DNA of 64,000 nt from Fusobacteriales bacterium (GCA_020063625.1 JAICDD010000004.1:52980-116979); one strand, 5' to 3'. Shown: positions 26,585 through 37,106, counted from the first letter of the stretch. Numbers and translations: made by a program. The notes: generated by a model not told the origin, from the sequence alone.

Positions 26585-28213
26585 ATGAAAAAAAGAAAAT
26601 TATTTCTAACATTAGCACTTATGTTTTCAGTTATGGCAGCAAATGTAAATGCAGGACTTTTCTTTAATAAGAAAAGTGATGAAAAAAAAGAAATGGTACA
26701 AATCGATCCTAATAAACCAGGATGGCAACAAGATGATTCACAAGTAACATATGACTGGTATATTAACTATTCATGGTTTGGTGGAAAATGGGGAGAAGAC
26801 TATGTAACTAAAGAAATTACTGAAAAAACAGGAGTATCTGTAAATTATATAGTTCCTGCTGGTAATGGTACAGAAAAATTAAATACAATGATAGCTTCTG
26901 GTACTTTACCTGATTTAATCACTTTAGATGCTAGAGATTCTATTATTGATTTAATGATAAAAGGTGGGCAAGTATATGCACTTGATGAACTTGCAAAAAA
27001 ATATGATCCATATTTCTTTAAAGTAGCAAGTAAAGATAAATTAAATTGGTTTAAACAAGAAGATGGACATACTTATGGTTATCCAAATGCTTCTTATACA
27101 TTAGAAGATTACAAAACAGCTACAAAAATTAGCTCAAACCAAACTTTCTTAGTAAGAAAAGATATGTATGAAGCAATAGGAAGTCCTGATATGAGCACAC
27201 CTGAAGGATTCTTAAAAGCTTTAAGAGCTGTAAAAGAAAAATTCCCTACAGTAAATGGACAACCTGTTATCCCTATTGGATTCCAAGAAGGTGTTGAAAA
27301 TAGTTTAGGTGATTATTTACAAAACTTTTTAGCAGTACCATTAGAAAAAGATGGAAAAGTATATGATAGATATACAGATCCTGATTATATAAAATGGTTA
27401 AAAACATTTAGACAAGCTTATGAAGAAGGATTAATTGCTACAGATGTATTCGTTGATAAAAGATCACAAATTGAAGAAAAAATGTCTCAAGGAAGATATT
27501 TCTCAATGTTATATCCTCATATAGATGCACTTAGACCTTTAACAGTAAGATATAAAGAAGATCCAAATTCTGTATATATAGCTGTAGATGGGCCTAAAAA
27601 CTCTAAAGGTGATGAGCATCAATTAGCAGGACCAGGAATAAGTGGATGGACAGTTACTTTAATATCTAAAAATTGTAAAGATCCAGCAAAAGCAATTAGA
27701 TTCTTTACATATATGATAAGTGAAGAAGGACAAAGAACTGTTTATTTAGGAAAACAAGGAAAAACTTGGGATATGATTGATGGTAAACCTCAATTATTAC
27801 CAGAAGTTAAAAAACTTAGAGAAGAAAACAGAAAAGCATTTGACCAAATTCATGGTGCAGATGATATGCATTGGATGTTTATGGATGTTGCTATGCAACA
27901 AGAAAAATGGGGATTACCACCTGCAGGACCTAACAAACAACCAATTGAATGGACATATGGAAAAGTATATCCTAGATTCCAAATGGAAATGATAGAACCT
28001 AAGAAAAATACTCCAGAAGGAATAATTGCTGATAAAATTGCATTAAAAAGATCAGCTACTATTGGTAAATTAATAACAGCTGAATCAGAAAAAGAGTTTG
28101 ATGATATATTACAAGACTTTATTGATTATAGAAATAAAGTTGGATTTGAAAAATTAGAAGCATATAGAACTAAAAAAATGCAAGAAAATAAAGCAAAATT
28201 AGGATTAAAATAA
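26585..28213 (+). CDS. extracellular oligosaccharide-binding protein (LplA-like)
   Basis: 542 residues. A signal peptide with likely cleavage at ANVNA-G near residue 25 is followed by a large family-1 type solute-binding domain (VNYIVPAGNGTEKLNTMIAS, DLITLDARDSI, SEEGQRTVYLGKQGKTWD). LplA-type proteins in Gram-positives are lipoproteins; this one has no lipobox cysteine and should be a soluble periplasmic protein. It would deliver beta-glucan oligosaccharides to the two permeases upstream; ligand by context only. TAGGAGG precedes the ATG. Confidence 0.9.
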   Translation: MKKRKLFLTLALMFSVMAANVNAGLFFNKKSDEKKEMVQIDPNKPGWQQDDSQVTYDWYINYSWFGGKWGEDYVTKEITEKTGVSVNYIVPAGNGTEKLNTMIASGTLPDLITLDARDSIIDLMIKGGQVYALDELAKKYDPYFFKVASKDKLNWFKQEDGHTYGYPNASYTLEDYKTATKISSNQTFLVRKDMYEAIGSPDMSTPEGFLKALRAVKEKFPTVNGQPVIPIGFQEGVENSLGDYLQNFLAVPLEKDGKVYDRYTDPDYIKWLKTFRQAYEEGLIATDVFVDKRSQIEEKMSQGRYFSMLYPHIDALRPLTVRYKEDPNSVYIAVDGPKNSKGDEHQLAGPGISGWTVTLISKNCKDPAKAIRFFTYMISEEGQRTVYLGKQGKTWDMIDGKPQLLPEVKKLREENRKAFDQIHGADDMHWMFMDVAMQQEKWGLPPAGPNKQPIEWTYGKVYPRFQMEMIEPKKNTPEGIIADKIALKRSATIGKLITAESEKEFDDILQDFIDYRNKVGFEKLEAYRTKKMQENKAKLGLK

Positions 28214-28228
28214 TAAATTAAATTTTTA

Positions 28229-28283
28229 GTACCTCTTCTTAGTAAATTGAGGTATAATAGTATAAAAGACTAAGAAGAGGTGC
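28229..28283 (+). promoter_or_regulatory. 15-bp hairpin sequestering the kinase ribosome-binding site, with TATAAT in the loop
   Basis: GTACCTCTTCTTAGT (28229-28243) pairs with ACTAAGAAGAGGTGC (28269-28283), one G-U. The right arm contains AAGAGGTG, the ribosome-binding site of the kinase starting at 28290. The 25-base loop holds TATAAT (28253-28258). Transcripts read through from the importer would hide the site; transcripts starting in the loop would not. It may also act as a partial terminator. Confidence 0.55.
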
Positions 28284-28289
28284 TTTATT

Positions 28290-29903
28290 ATGAAAAAAAT
28301 TAAAAGTGAAATCTTTAAAAAACTATCTTTTGCATATATAGCAATAATTTTTATTCCAGTAATAATTATTGCTATATATATTTTTTATACATTAAATGAG
28401 ACGCAAGAGATAAAGATAAAAAAGGATAGATTTTATAGAACAGAACAAATAGCAAATAATTTAAATGAAAATTTTTTTAAATTAGAAAGAATAGGAACTA
28501 TTCTTAGAGGAGATTTTGAATTATTAGAATTTTTAACTTCTGAAAAAGAAAAAAAACCGTTAGAATATTTAGAAATAAAAAAAGTAATTAATAATTATGA
28601 AAAAATTCTTTCTATTTCAAAAGAAATATCAGAATTTAAAATATATGTAGATAATAAAAAATTATTAGAAATACAACCAATAATAAAAAATTATTTACCA
28701 GATAAAACTTTATTAAAAGATAATATTACAATAATTAGAGAGAATAATAAAAATTATATTTATTCAATAAAGAAAATTTATTTTTATCCTAAAAGTGTTT
28801 ATTTAGAGCTTAAAATAGATTTAGATAAAATAATAGGTCAAGATAGTGGAGAGTATTATTTTTTAAAAAAAGACTATACATTTGATCTAAAAAAGGGTAA
28901 TATTAATTTTGAGAAGTTTAATGAACGCGAGTTTACAGATAAAAAGCTAATTTCTTTATTAGAAAATAAGAAATCAATTATATATTATAAATATATACCA
29001 TTTTTAGATATGTATTTTATAAATTACATAGAAAAAAATAATATAAATCAAGATATGATGGTATATGGTGGATATCTTATTTTTATAGCAATAATTAGTC
29101 TTATTATTATATATTATATATCTTATTTTGTATCAATCAGAATATTTGAGCAACTTGAATATATAATAGAGGGAATAAAAGAGATAAAAAATGGAAATTT
29201 AGATACAGAAATTCCATTAAATAATAAAGTTGATGATTTTTACGTGTTAACAATGCAAATAAATTCTATGACAAAAAGAATAAAAAAATTAATTGAGGAT
29301 AATATAATGAGAGAAAGAAAAGCTAGAGAATTTGAGATAAAAGCACTACAATCTCAAATAAATAGCCATTTTTTACAAAATACACTTGAAAGTATAAAAA
29401 TGATAGCATATATAAATAAAGATTATAAAGTATCAGAAGCCATAACTAATCTTGGTAGAATATTAAGATATAGTATGAATATAAATAAAACAGAAGTAAG
29501 GATAGTAGATGAAATAGATTATATTAAAAGATATATAGAACTTTTTTCAATAAGAACTGATGAAGAGATAGAATTTAGATACTATATTCAAGAAGAATTA
29601 AAAGAAAAAGAAATACCTAAAATGATATTACAACCAATTATAGAAAATTCTATTTTACATGGAATAATACCTAAAAATGAAAAAGGATTTATTCAAATAA
29701 AAATATCAAGAAAAAATGAGAATTTGATATTTGATATTTTAGATAATGGTGTAGGGATAGGAAAGTCAACAAAAGGTAGTGGTATAGGTCTTGAAAATAT
29801 AAAAGAGAGATTAAAACTTTATTTTAAATCAAAAATTATATTTGAAATAAAAAGTGAAAAAGATAAATTTACTAGGATATTAATAAAAATAAAAGAGATG
29901 TGA
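28290..29903 (+). CDS. YesM-type sensor histidine kinase
   Basis: 537 residues. Membrane span at about 13-33, an extracytoplasmic sensor region, second span at about 258-282, a HAMP domain, then a His_kinase domain with QSQINSHFLQNTLESI (phospho-accepting His near 360) and an ATPase domain with QPIIENSILHGI, DNGVGIG and GSGIGLENIKERL. This is the LytS/YesM class that pairs with AraC-type regulators in glycan loci. It probably senses glucan oligosaccharide directly or through the binding protein. The regulator gene follows after six bases. Confidence 0.92.
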   Translation: MKKIKSEIFKKLSFAYIAIIFIPVIIIAIYIFYTLNETQEIKIKKDRFYRTEQIANNLNENFFKLERIGTILRGDFELLEFLTSEKEKKPLEYLEIKKVINNYEKILSISKEISEFKIYVDNKKLLEIQPIIKNYLPDKTLLKDNITIIRENNKNYIYSIKKIYFYPKSVYLELKIDLDKIIGQDSGEYYFLKKDYTFDLKKGNINFEKFNEREFTDKKLISLLENKKSIIYYKYIPFLDMYFINYIEKNNINQDMMVYGGYLIFIAIISLIIIYYISYFVSIRIFEQLEYIIEGIKEIKNGNLDTEIPLNNKVDDFYVLTMQINSMTKRIKKLIEDNIMRERKAREFEIKALQSQINSHFLQNTLESIKMIAYINKDYKVSEAITNLGRILRYSMNINKTEVRIVDEIDYIKRYIELFSIRTDEEIEFRYYIQEELKEKEIPKMILQPIIENSILHGIIPKNEKGFIQIKISRKNENLIFDILDNGVGIGKSTKGSGIGLENIKERLKLYFKSKIIFEIKSEKDKFTRILIKIKEM

Positions 29904-29909
29904 TATTTT

Positions 29910-31319
29910 ATGAAGAAAATTTTAGTTGTAGATGATGAAAAATTTATTAGATTAGGGATTGCTACAATATTAGAAAACAATTTTAATAATATAGATGTTA
30001 AGCTAGCTAAAAATGGTAAAGAAGCATTAGATGTAATAAGTGAAGAAAAAATAGATATTATTATATCTGATATTAATATGCCTGTAATGAATGGTATGGA
30101 ACTACTTAAAGAGATAAATGAATTAAATAAAAATATAAAAACAATTATATTAAGTGGATTTAATGAGTTTGAATATGCAAGACAAAGTATAAAATATGGA
30201 GTAAAAAATTATTTATTAAAACCTATTGATGAAAAAGAATTAATAGAAAATATACAAGAAATTTTTGATGAAATAGAAAAAGAGAATCAAAATAAAAAAG
30301 AGGATGTTATAAAGGATTTTTTAATTTTTTTAGAAAGAAAAAAATATAGTGAAATAGAAAAAATACTTATTAAATTAAATAAAAGTATAAAAGTACTTAA
30401 TTATTATTATATAGAAACAAATTATAATGTAAATAATTTCTCTGATATAGTTATAAATATAGATGAAAATCAATATATTATTTTATCTGAAGAGAAAATA
30501 GATTTTGCTAATATAGAATATGATTTTTTATGTGAAAGTAAAAAAAATAATGTAAAAGATAGTTTTAAAGAGCTAGAAATTTTAAAACAATATAAAATAT
30601 TTTTTGAAAAAGAAAATATAAATTGTGAAAAAATAAAAAATAGAAAAAATTTTAAAATAGATAATGAAAAAATAAATACAATTTATAATTATTTAAAATA
30701 TGGAAAATATGAAGAAATTTCAAAAGAGATAAAAGATATTTTTAATAATAATTTTATTAATAATTGCGATATAGAAAGTTTTGAAAAATTACACAATCTT
30801 TTTTATACAATGATTTTTATAAAATATATAGAAAAAATAGATAATGATATATTAAAAGAAAATTTTTTAGATATTAAATGTAAAAATATAAATGAGTATA
30901 TAAATAAAATTTTAAATTCAATGAAAAAAATATGTGAGACAAAAGATAATAATAAACATTTAGATGAAGTATATATAGAAAAAGCATTAGAATATATAGA
31001 TAAAAATTATAATAAAGATATAAATATGGCAGTAGTATCAAATTATGTTTCACTAAATTATTCATATTTTTCTACGATATTTAAAAAACATATTGAGATG
31101 AATTTTTTAGATTATTTGAATAAAATAAGAATAGAAAAAGCAAAAGAGTACTTAAAAAGAGTAGATTATAAAATATATGAAATAGCAGAGGAAGTAGGGT
31201 ATAAAAACCCAAAACATTTTTCAAAAATATTTAAAAAAATAGAAAAAATCACACCCATAGAATATAGATTAAGATATAAAGATGAAGGAGAGATAGGAGA
31301 TGATGATGAAAAAATTTGA
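29910..31319 (+). CDS. YesN-type response regulator with AraC DNA-binding domain
   Basis: 469 residues. The receiver domain has D8/D9, phospho-acceptor D54 in IIISDINMP, and YLLKPID. A long low-complexity linker follows, then an AraC-type double helix-turn-helix at the C-terminus (MAVVSNYVSLNYSYFSTIFK, IYEIAEEVGYKNPKHFSKIF). It is the partner of the preceding kinase and the likely activator of the GH16 and importer promoters that share ACCAAATC. Its end overlaps the start of the phosphorylase gene. Confidence 0.92.
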   Translation: MKKILVVDDEKFIRLGIATILENNFNNIDVKLAKNGKEALDVISEEKIDIIISDINMPVMNGMELLKEINELNKNIKTIILSGFNEFEYARQSIKYGVKNYLLKPIDEKELIENIQEIFDEIEKENQNKKEDVIKDFLIFLERKKYSEIEKILIKLNKSIKVLNYYYIETNYNVNNFSDIVINIDENQYIILSEEKIDFANIEYDFLCESKKNNVKDSFKELEILKQYKIFFEKENINCEKIKNRKNFKIDNEKINTIYNYLKYGKYEEISKEIKDIFNNNFINNCDIESFEKLHNLFYTMIFIKYIEKIDNDILKENFLDIKCKNINEYINKILNSMKKICETKDNNKHLDEVYIEKALEYIDKNYNKDINMAVVSNYVSLNYSYFSTIFKKHIEMNFLDYLNKIRIEKAKEYLKRVDYKIYEIAEEVGYKNPKHFSKIFKKIEKITPIEYRLRYKDEGEIGDDDEKI

Positions 31320-34300
31320 TTTTTTAATTGAAAACTATGATAGGCAAAAATGTTTTTCTAGTTTTTTACCAGGGATAGCAGGTAAAGAAGGAACACCAAT
31401 GTGGGTATTTTATGTAAACAGAGGTCAAGGAATTGCTAGTTTTGGAATAACAAATAAAGATAATTCAATAATGGAATTTAAACCAGCTGACCAAAGTTAT
31501 ACAGCTACACCATTAAAAGGATTTAGAACATTTTTAAAAATTGACAATGAATATTATGAAGCATTTTCAGAGACTACACATGAAGATAATATTACAAGAA
31601 ATATGTATATATACAAAAATAAATTAGAAATAGTAGAAGAAAACAAAGATTTAGAATTAAAAGTAAAAGTAATTTATTTTACTATTTCAAATGAAGAATT
31701 TCCTGGATTAATAAGAAGAGTAGAAATTGAAAATTTATCAGGAAAAGATAGAAATATAGAAGTAGTAGATGGATTACCAGAAGTATTACCATATGGAGTA
31801 TCAAGTGCATTATTTAAAGATATGGGATTTACTGCTAGAGCTTGGATGCAAATATCAAATGTAGATAAAAAAGTTCCATTTTATGGAGTAAGAACAGAAA
31901 TAGGTGATATAGAAGTAGTAGAAGAGATAAAAAGTGGGTATTTTTATTTCGCAACAAATGAGGATAATCTTTTAGATGTTGTATACGATAAAAACGTTTT
32001 GTTTGAAATGAACACGAGTTTACAAATACCATACAACTTTAAAAATGGTAAATTAAAAGAAATCTTATCTAAAAAACAATATTGTGAAAACACACTTCCA
32101 AGTGCATTTTCTTGTATTGAAAAAGAGTTAAAAGCAAATGATAAATTAATACTTAATAGTATGTTTGGATTTGCTGAAGATAGAGATGATATAAATGCAA
32201 AAATTGATAGTATAAAAACAAATGAATTTGTTGAAAGAAAATTAAAAGAAGCAGACGAAGTAATAGAAGAGATAGTTGATAATATTTATACAAAAACATC
32301 AAATGAATTATTTAATAAATATTGTGAACAAAACTATATGGACAATATTTTAAGAGGTGGATATCCATTAGTATTTGATACTAAAAATGGTAAAAATGTA
32401 TATCATATATTCTCTAGAAAACATGGTGATTTAGAAAGAGATTATAATTTCTTTTCACTTCAAGCTAATAAATATTCTCAAGGCAATGGAAACTTTAGAG
32501 ATGTATTACAAAATAGAAGAAATGATATATTATTTAACCCAGAAATAGAAGATTTTAATTTAAATATGTTTATTAATTTTATTCAAGCTGATGGAAACAA
32601 TCCTTTAGTAGTAAAAGGAACTATATTTAAATTAGATGCTAATTCAACTATATTTGATTTAGTTGAAAATAAAGTAGATGAATTAAAAGATTATTTATTA
32701 AATAATTATTTTACACCTGGAGAAGTTTTATCATTTATTAATAATAATAAAATTAATTTAAAAGTATCAGAAACAGAGTTTGTAAATAAATTAATGTATG
32801 ATTGTGAGCAATTTGAGCAAGCAGAATTTGGAGAAGGATATTGGATAGACCATTTTACATATTTAATGGATTTAGTTGATTCTTATAAAGAGATATATCC
32901 CGAAAAAATAGAAGATATATTATTTAATAAAAATAAATATAGAGTATTTGATAGTCCAGCATTTGTACAAGCGAGAAAAGATAAATATAAAATGTATAAA
33001 GGAAATATAATGCAAATAGGTGCTGTACTTGAAAGTCATAAAAAAGAGGAAGAGTTAAAAGAAAGAGGACATAATTATTTAGTAGATAAAAAAGGAAATA
33101 TTTATACTACAAATATGTTTGAAAAACTTCTGCTTTTAGGAGTAAATAAATTTGCTACATTAGATCCATTTGGAATGGGACTTGAAATGGAAGCTAATAA
33201 ACCAGGATGGAATGATGCATTAAATGGACTTCCAGGAATAATTGGTTCTGGAATGAGTGAAACTTTTGAATTAAAAAGAGTATTAGAATTTTTATTAGAA
33301 AATCTAAAATCTACAACTAATAATCAATTTGAAATATTAGTTGAATTAAAAGAGTTTGTTAATGGAATTGCTAAAGAATTAGATAAATATTTTAAAGATA
33401 ATAATCAATTTGATTATTGGGATAGAGTAGCAGAAATAAAAGAAACTTATAGAGAGAAAGTATTCTTTAATGTTGATGGTGCAAAAGAAGTTATAGAAAA
33501 AGATTTTCTAATAGAAACAATAGAAAAAATGCTAAATAAAATGGAAATAGGTATAAAATTAGCAAAAGAGTATGGAAAAGGTATTTATCCAACATATTTT
33601 ACATATACTTTAGTAGAATATGAAGAAAAAGATGGAGTAATAATTCCTAAAAAATTTGATGTAAGACCATTACCATATTTCTTAGAAGGTGTAGCAAGAG
33701 CATTTAAAATAATAGATAATGAAGAACAAAAAGAATTATATAAATTTGTAAAAGAATCAAATGTATATGATAAAAAATTAAAAATGTATAAAACATCAGA
33801 AAGTATAGAAAATGAACCATATAGTATAGGAAGACTTAGAGCATTTACTCCAGGATGGCTTGAAAATGAATCTATATTTATGCATATGGAATTTAAATAT
33901 TTATTAGAAATATTAAAAGCAAACTTATTAGATGAGTTTTATGAAGATATAAAAACTATGTTACCACCATTTTTAGACTATAAAACTTATGGAAGAAGTG
34001 TACTTGAAAATTCATCATTTATAGTAAGTAGTGCAAACTCTAATGAAAATTTACATGGACAAGGATTTAGTGCTAGACTTAGTGGTTCTACAGCAGAATT
34101 TTTAAGTATGTGGAAATATATCTTTATAGGTGATAAATTATTTGAATATAAAGATAATAACTTAACATTTACATTTAATCCTAAAATAAATAAAGATTTC
34201 TTTGATGAAAATGGAGAAATAGAGTTTAAATTATTTTCAAAAATCAATGTAAAATATATAAATCCATCTAAAAAATCTACATATGGAGAAGATGGAGCTA

Positions 34301-34428
34301 AAATAACAAAAATAGAATTATTTATTAATGGAGAAAAAATAGAAATTACAGGAAATATGATAGCAGGAGATTATGCTTATAAACTTAGAGAGAAAAATAT
34401 TGATAAAGTAATTTGTTACTTTGAATAG
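31306..34428 (+). CDS. beta-glucan phosphorylase (GH94/GH149/GH161 group), first copy
   Basis: About 1040 residues, cytoplasmic, no signal peptide. The N-terminal beta-sandwich (PMWVFYVNRGQGIASFGITN, EFPGLIRRVEIENLSGKDR) and the (alpha/alpha)6 barrel with FSRKHGDLERDYNFFSLQAN, FRDVLQNRRND and KPGWNDALNGLPGIIGSGMS fit inverting phosphorylases of beta-glucans. It is longer than disaccharide-specific GH94 enzymes (about 800-900), which points to an oligosaccharide or GH149/GH161-like enzyme. It would release glucose-1-phosphate from imported beta-1,3-oligoglucans. Of three consecutive ATG codons, 31306 has the best spacing from AGGAG. Confidence 0.82.
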   Translation: MKKFDFLIENYDRQKCFSSFLPGIAGKEGTPMWVFYVNRGQGIASFGITNKDNSIMEFKPADQSYTATPLKGFRTFLKIDNEYYEAFSETTHEDNITRNMYIYKNKLEIVEENKDLELKVKVIYFTISNEEFPGLIRRVEIENLSGKDRNIEVVDGLPEVLPYGVSSALFKDMGFTARAWMQISNVDKKVPFYGVRTEIGDIEVVEEIKSGYFYFATNEDNLLDVVYDKNVLFEMNTSLQIPYNFKNGKLKEILSKKQYCENTLPSAFSCIEKELKANDKLILNSMFGFAEDRDDINAKIDSIKTNEFVERKLKEADEVIEEIVDNIYTKTSNELFNKYCEQNYMDNILRGGYPLVFDTKNGKNVYHIFSRKHGDLERDYNFFSLQANKYSQGNGNFRDVLQNRRNDILFNPEIEDFNLNMFINFIQADGNNPLVVKGTIFKLDANSTIFDLVENKVDELKDYLLNNYFTPGEVLSFINNNKINLKVSETEFVNKLMYDCEQFEQAEFGEGYWIDHFTYLMDLVDSYKEIYPEKIEDILFNKNKYRVFDSPAFVQARKDKYKMYKGNIMQIGAVLESHKKEEELKERGHNYLVDKKGNIYTTNMFEKLLLLGVNKFATLDPFGMGLEMEANKPGWNDALNGLPGIIGSGMSETFELKRVLEFLLENLKSTTNNQFEILVELKEFVNGIAKELDKYFKDNNQFDYWDRVAEIKETYREKVFFNVDGAKEVIEKDFLIETIEKMLNKMEIGIKLAKEYGKGIYPTYFTYTLVEYEEKDGVIIPKKFDVRPLPYFLEGVARAFKIIDNEEQKELYKFVKESNVYDKKLKMYKTSESIENEPYSIGRLRAFTPGWLENESIFMHMEFKYLLEILKANLLDEFYEDIKTMLPPFLDYKTYGRSVLENSSFIVSSANSNENLHGQGFSARLSGSTAEFLSMWKYIFIGDKLFEYKDNNLTFTFNPKINKDFFDENGEIEFKLFSKINVKYINPSKKSTYGEDGAKITKIELFINGEKIEITGNMIAGDYAYKLREKNIDKVICYFE

Positions 34429-34439
34429 GAGTTGGTTTT

Positions 34440-35792
34440 GTGAAAATCAGGTTAATTGAGACATCTAAAAATACAAATGATAGACTAACAGAAAAAGAGT
34501 TTAAAAAAATAGATTCAGGAGAAATAAAAATAAAAATAAATCCTGAAAAAAAATATCAAACAATGCTTGGAATAGGGGGAGCTTTTACAGAAGCTGCCTC
34601 TACTACCATAGATAAACTTAGCAAAGACAAGCAGGAGGAAATATTAAAAGCTTATTTTGATAAAAAAGAAGGAATAGGATATTCTTTTTGTCGTACACAT
34701 ATAAATAGTTGCGATTTTTCTTTAGAGAATTATGCTTATTGTGAAACAGATGGTGATGTAGAATTAAAAACTTTTTCAATTGAAAGAGATAGAAAATCTT
34801 TGATACCCCTTATTAAAAAAGCATTTTCATTAAATCCTGAGATAAAATTATTTGCTTCACCATGGTCACCTCCTGCTTGGATGAAAACAAATGGTAGAAT
34901 GAATAATGGAGGAAAATTAAAACCAGAATATAGAGAAGTATGGGCAAAATATTTTGCTAAATATATAAAAGAATACAAAAAAGAAGGTGTAAATATATGG
35001 GGATTAACTATTCAAAATGAACCTATGGCTGAGACACCTTGGGATAATTGTATTTATGAAAGTGATGAAGAGAGAGATTTTGTAAAAATTTTAGGACCTA
35101 CTTTAAAAGAGGAGGGACTAGAAGATATAAAAATTATGGTATGGGATCATAATAAAGATATAATGAAAGAAAGAGTTGATACTATATTATCAGATGAAGA
35201 AGCAGCAAAATGGGTTTGGGGAGTTGGATTCCATTGGTATGGACAAAATGGTGATGATAGTACAAATATGGATGATAGTGTACTTGATTATACACATGAA
35301 ACTTATGGTAAAAATTTAGTTTTTACAGAAGGATGTAATCCACATTATAATACAGGTAAAACATCACTTGTAGGAGAATGGTGGACAGGAGAAAAATATG
35401 GTAAACATATTATAAATGACCTTAATCATCATACAATTGCTTGGTGCGATTGGAATATAGTACTTAATGAATTTGGTGGTCCAAATCATGTAAATAATTT
35501 TTGTGATGCACCAATAATTGCGGATACTAAAGAAAATAAAGTATATTATAATTCCTCTTATTATTATATTGGACACTTTAGTAAATATATAAAAAGAGGA
35601 TATAAAAGAATAGAGCATAGTCTATCTTCTGATGATTTATGGGTAACAACTTGGGCAGGAGAGAATAAATATATAGTTGTTGTAATGAATGAAAAAGATG
35701 AAGAAAAAACTTATGAAATAGAATTATTAGGAGAAAAAATAAAAGGAAATATAGCTAGACATTCTATACAAACTATAATATTAGAAAAATAG
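34440..35792 (+). CDS. cytoplasmic GH30 beta-glucosidase / beta-1,6-glucanase
   Basis: 450 residues. GH30 signatures: YQTMLGIGGAFTEAAS, YSFCRTHINSCDFS, FASPWSPPAWMKTNG, acid/base E194 in IQNEP and nucleophile E297 in FTEGCN, then the C-terminal beta domain. Bacterial relatives are called glucosylceramidase or beta-1,6-glucanase. It has no signal peptide, so it should act on imported oligosaccharides; removing beta-1,6 branches of laminarin would complement the phosphorylases. GTG start with GGAG upstream, 11 bases after the phosphorylase. Confidence 0.9.
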   Translation: MKIRLIETSKNTNDRLTEKEFKKIDSGEIKIKINPEKKYQTMLGIGGAFTEAASTTIDKLSKDKQEEILKAYFDKKEGIGYSFCRTHINSCDFSLENYAYCETDGDVELKTFSIERDRKSLIPLIKKAFSLNPEIKLFASPWSPPAWMKTNGRMNNGGKLKPEYREVWAKYFAKYIKEYKKEGVNIWGLTIQNEPMAETPWDNCIYESDEERDFVKILGPTLKEEGLEDIKIMVWDHNKDIMKERVDTILSDEEAAKWVWGVGFHWYGQNGDDSTNMDDSVLDYTHETYGKNLVFTEGCNPHYNTGKTSLVGEWWTGEKYGKHIINDLNHHTIAWCDWNIVLNEFGGPNHVNNFCDAPIIADTKENKVYYNSSYYYIGHFSKYIKRGYKRIEHSLSSDDLWVTTWAGENKYIVVVMNEKDEEKTYEIELLGEKIKGNIARHSIQTIILEK

Positions 35793-35804
35793 GGAGAAAA
35801 GAAT

Positions 35805-36365
35805 ATGAGAGTGACAATGGAAAGTAAATTTTATAAATTTTTAGATGGAATATATAAAATAATGAAACTAAGTATACTTTTTATACTTAGCTTAATAGGA
35901 GTTGTTACTCTTTTTTCTTCTTTGACAAGTATAGCATATATAACACGTAAATGGATTGAAAATGGAGAAGTTGATATTTTTAAAAATTATAAAAAATTAT
36001 TTAAAGAAAATATAAGAGAATCAATAATTTTGACTCTTATATTTTTTCTGCTTTTTATAATTCTTGAAATAGGGAAGAGTTTATCATTTATTTATGGAAT
36101 ATTAGAAATATATTTTTTAATATACTTTTTAATTATTGCCTATATAAAAGCAAATTATGAAATGAAAATAAAAGCTATTTTAACTTTTTCTTTTAAACTT
36201 CTAAATTTAAATATTTGGATAATAGTTCCAGTTTTAGGAGTTTTATATTTAATGTATGTTATATATGTATTTAATATATTTTTATTTACTGTATTTGGAA
36301 TAGGACTAGGCTTAGTACTTTTTAATGTGTTAATTTATTATATTTTAAGAAAATTTAATAAATAG
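35805..36365 (+). CDS. DUF624 (YesL-like) membrane protein
   Basis: 186 residues with about five membrane spans. The segment SIAYITRKWIENGEVDIFKNYKKLFKEN, quoted here in part as ITRKWIENGEVDIF, matches the YesL/DUF624 family signature. Such genes accompany Lpl/Yes-type importers and YesM/YesN systems in glycan loci; the biochemical role is unknown. It is 12 bases after GH30 and ends the operon before repeat block R5. Confidence 0.8.
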   Translation: MRVTMESKFYKFLDGIYKIMKLSILFILSLIGVVTLFSSLTSIAYITRKWIENGEVDIFKNYKKLFKENIRESIILTLIFFLLFIILEIGKSLSFIYGILEIYFLIYFLIIAYIKANYEMKIKAILTFSFKLLNLNIWIIVPVLGVLYLMYVIYVFNIFLFTVFGIGLGLVLFNVLIYYILRKFNK

Positions 36366-36368
36366 AAA

Positions 36369-37030
36369 TTTGAAACCACGAATGACACTATATAATAATT
36401 GAAAATTAGCCACGGAAAAACGCGGATTTAAACAGAAAAAAATTACACGAAGAACACAAAGATAGAAAAAGCAGTAAGAAGTAAAGAGTGAGAAGAATTA
36501 AAAATGCGCATTTTCGGAGGATATTAGATTTTTTTTGATAAATGCGTTACACGAAGAACACAAAGATAGAAAAATCAGAACCACAAAGAGAATTCTTAGT
36601 GGTCCTACTGCTTTTTCTCTGTGCACTTTGTGTAACAAAAATTATCCGTAGAAACTAGCGCAAAGACTTTTTGCTTACTTTTTTGTCTTTAAAAAAGTAA
36701 GTCGCCAAAGGCGAAATAATAAAAATTACACGAAGAATACAAAGATAGAAAAACCAGAACCACAAAAGAAAAGACTAGGAACCACGAGATTTCCACAGAT
36801 AAACAAAGGATAGAAAAGAATTAAAAATTAGCCACGGAAAAACGCGGATTAAAAAAATTACACGAAGAACACAAAGATAAAAAAATAGAACCACAAAGAA
36901 AAGAGTGGGAACCACTGGATATACACAGATAAGCACTAGATAGAAAAAATTAATTTATCACGTGTTCATCCTGTGGTTTCACAAAAAACTTAGTGGTCCT
37001 TGGTGGTTTTCTTCGTGCCCTTTGTGTAAC
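36369..37030. repeat. mosaic intergenic repeat block R5
   Basis: Holds agccacggaaaaacgcgga twice, cacgaagaacacaaagatag several times, aatgcgcattttcggaggat followed by the ttagatttttttt and gataaatgcgttac words, one double-hairpin module, and inverted words at the right end. It separates the importer/GH30 operon from the second phosphorylase. Confidence 0.85.
36646..36716 (-). repeat. double-hairpin repeat module, copy 4
   Basis: ccgtagaaactagcgcaaag, then tttttgcttacttttttgtc pairing with aaaaaagtaag, then CGCC-AAA-GGCG. Orientation as copy 3, opposite to copies 1 and 2. Confidence 0.8.
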
Positions 37031-37106
37031 TCAAAAAAAAACGTGCAGTTCATGACAAAAAATTTAGTGTAACTAAATAAAAAATAATCTTTTGGAGGAA
37101 AAGAAA

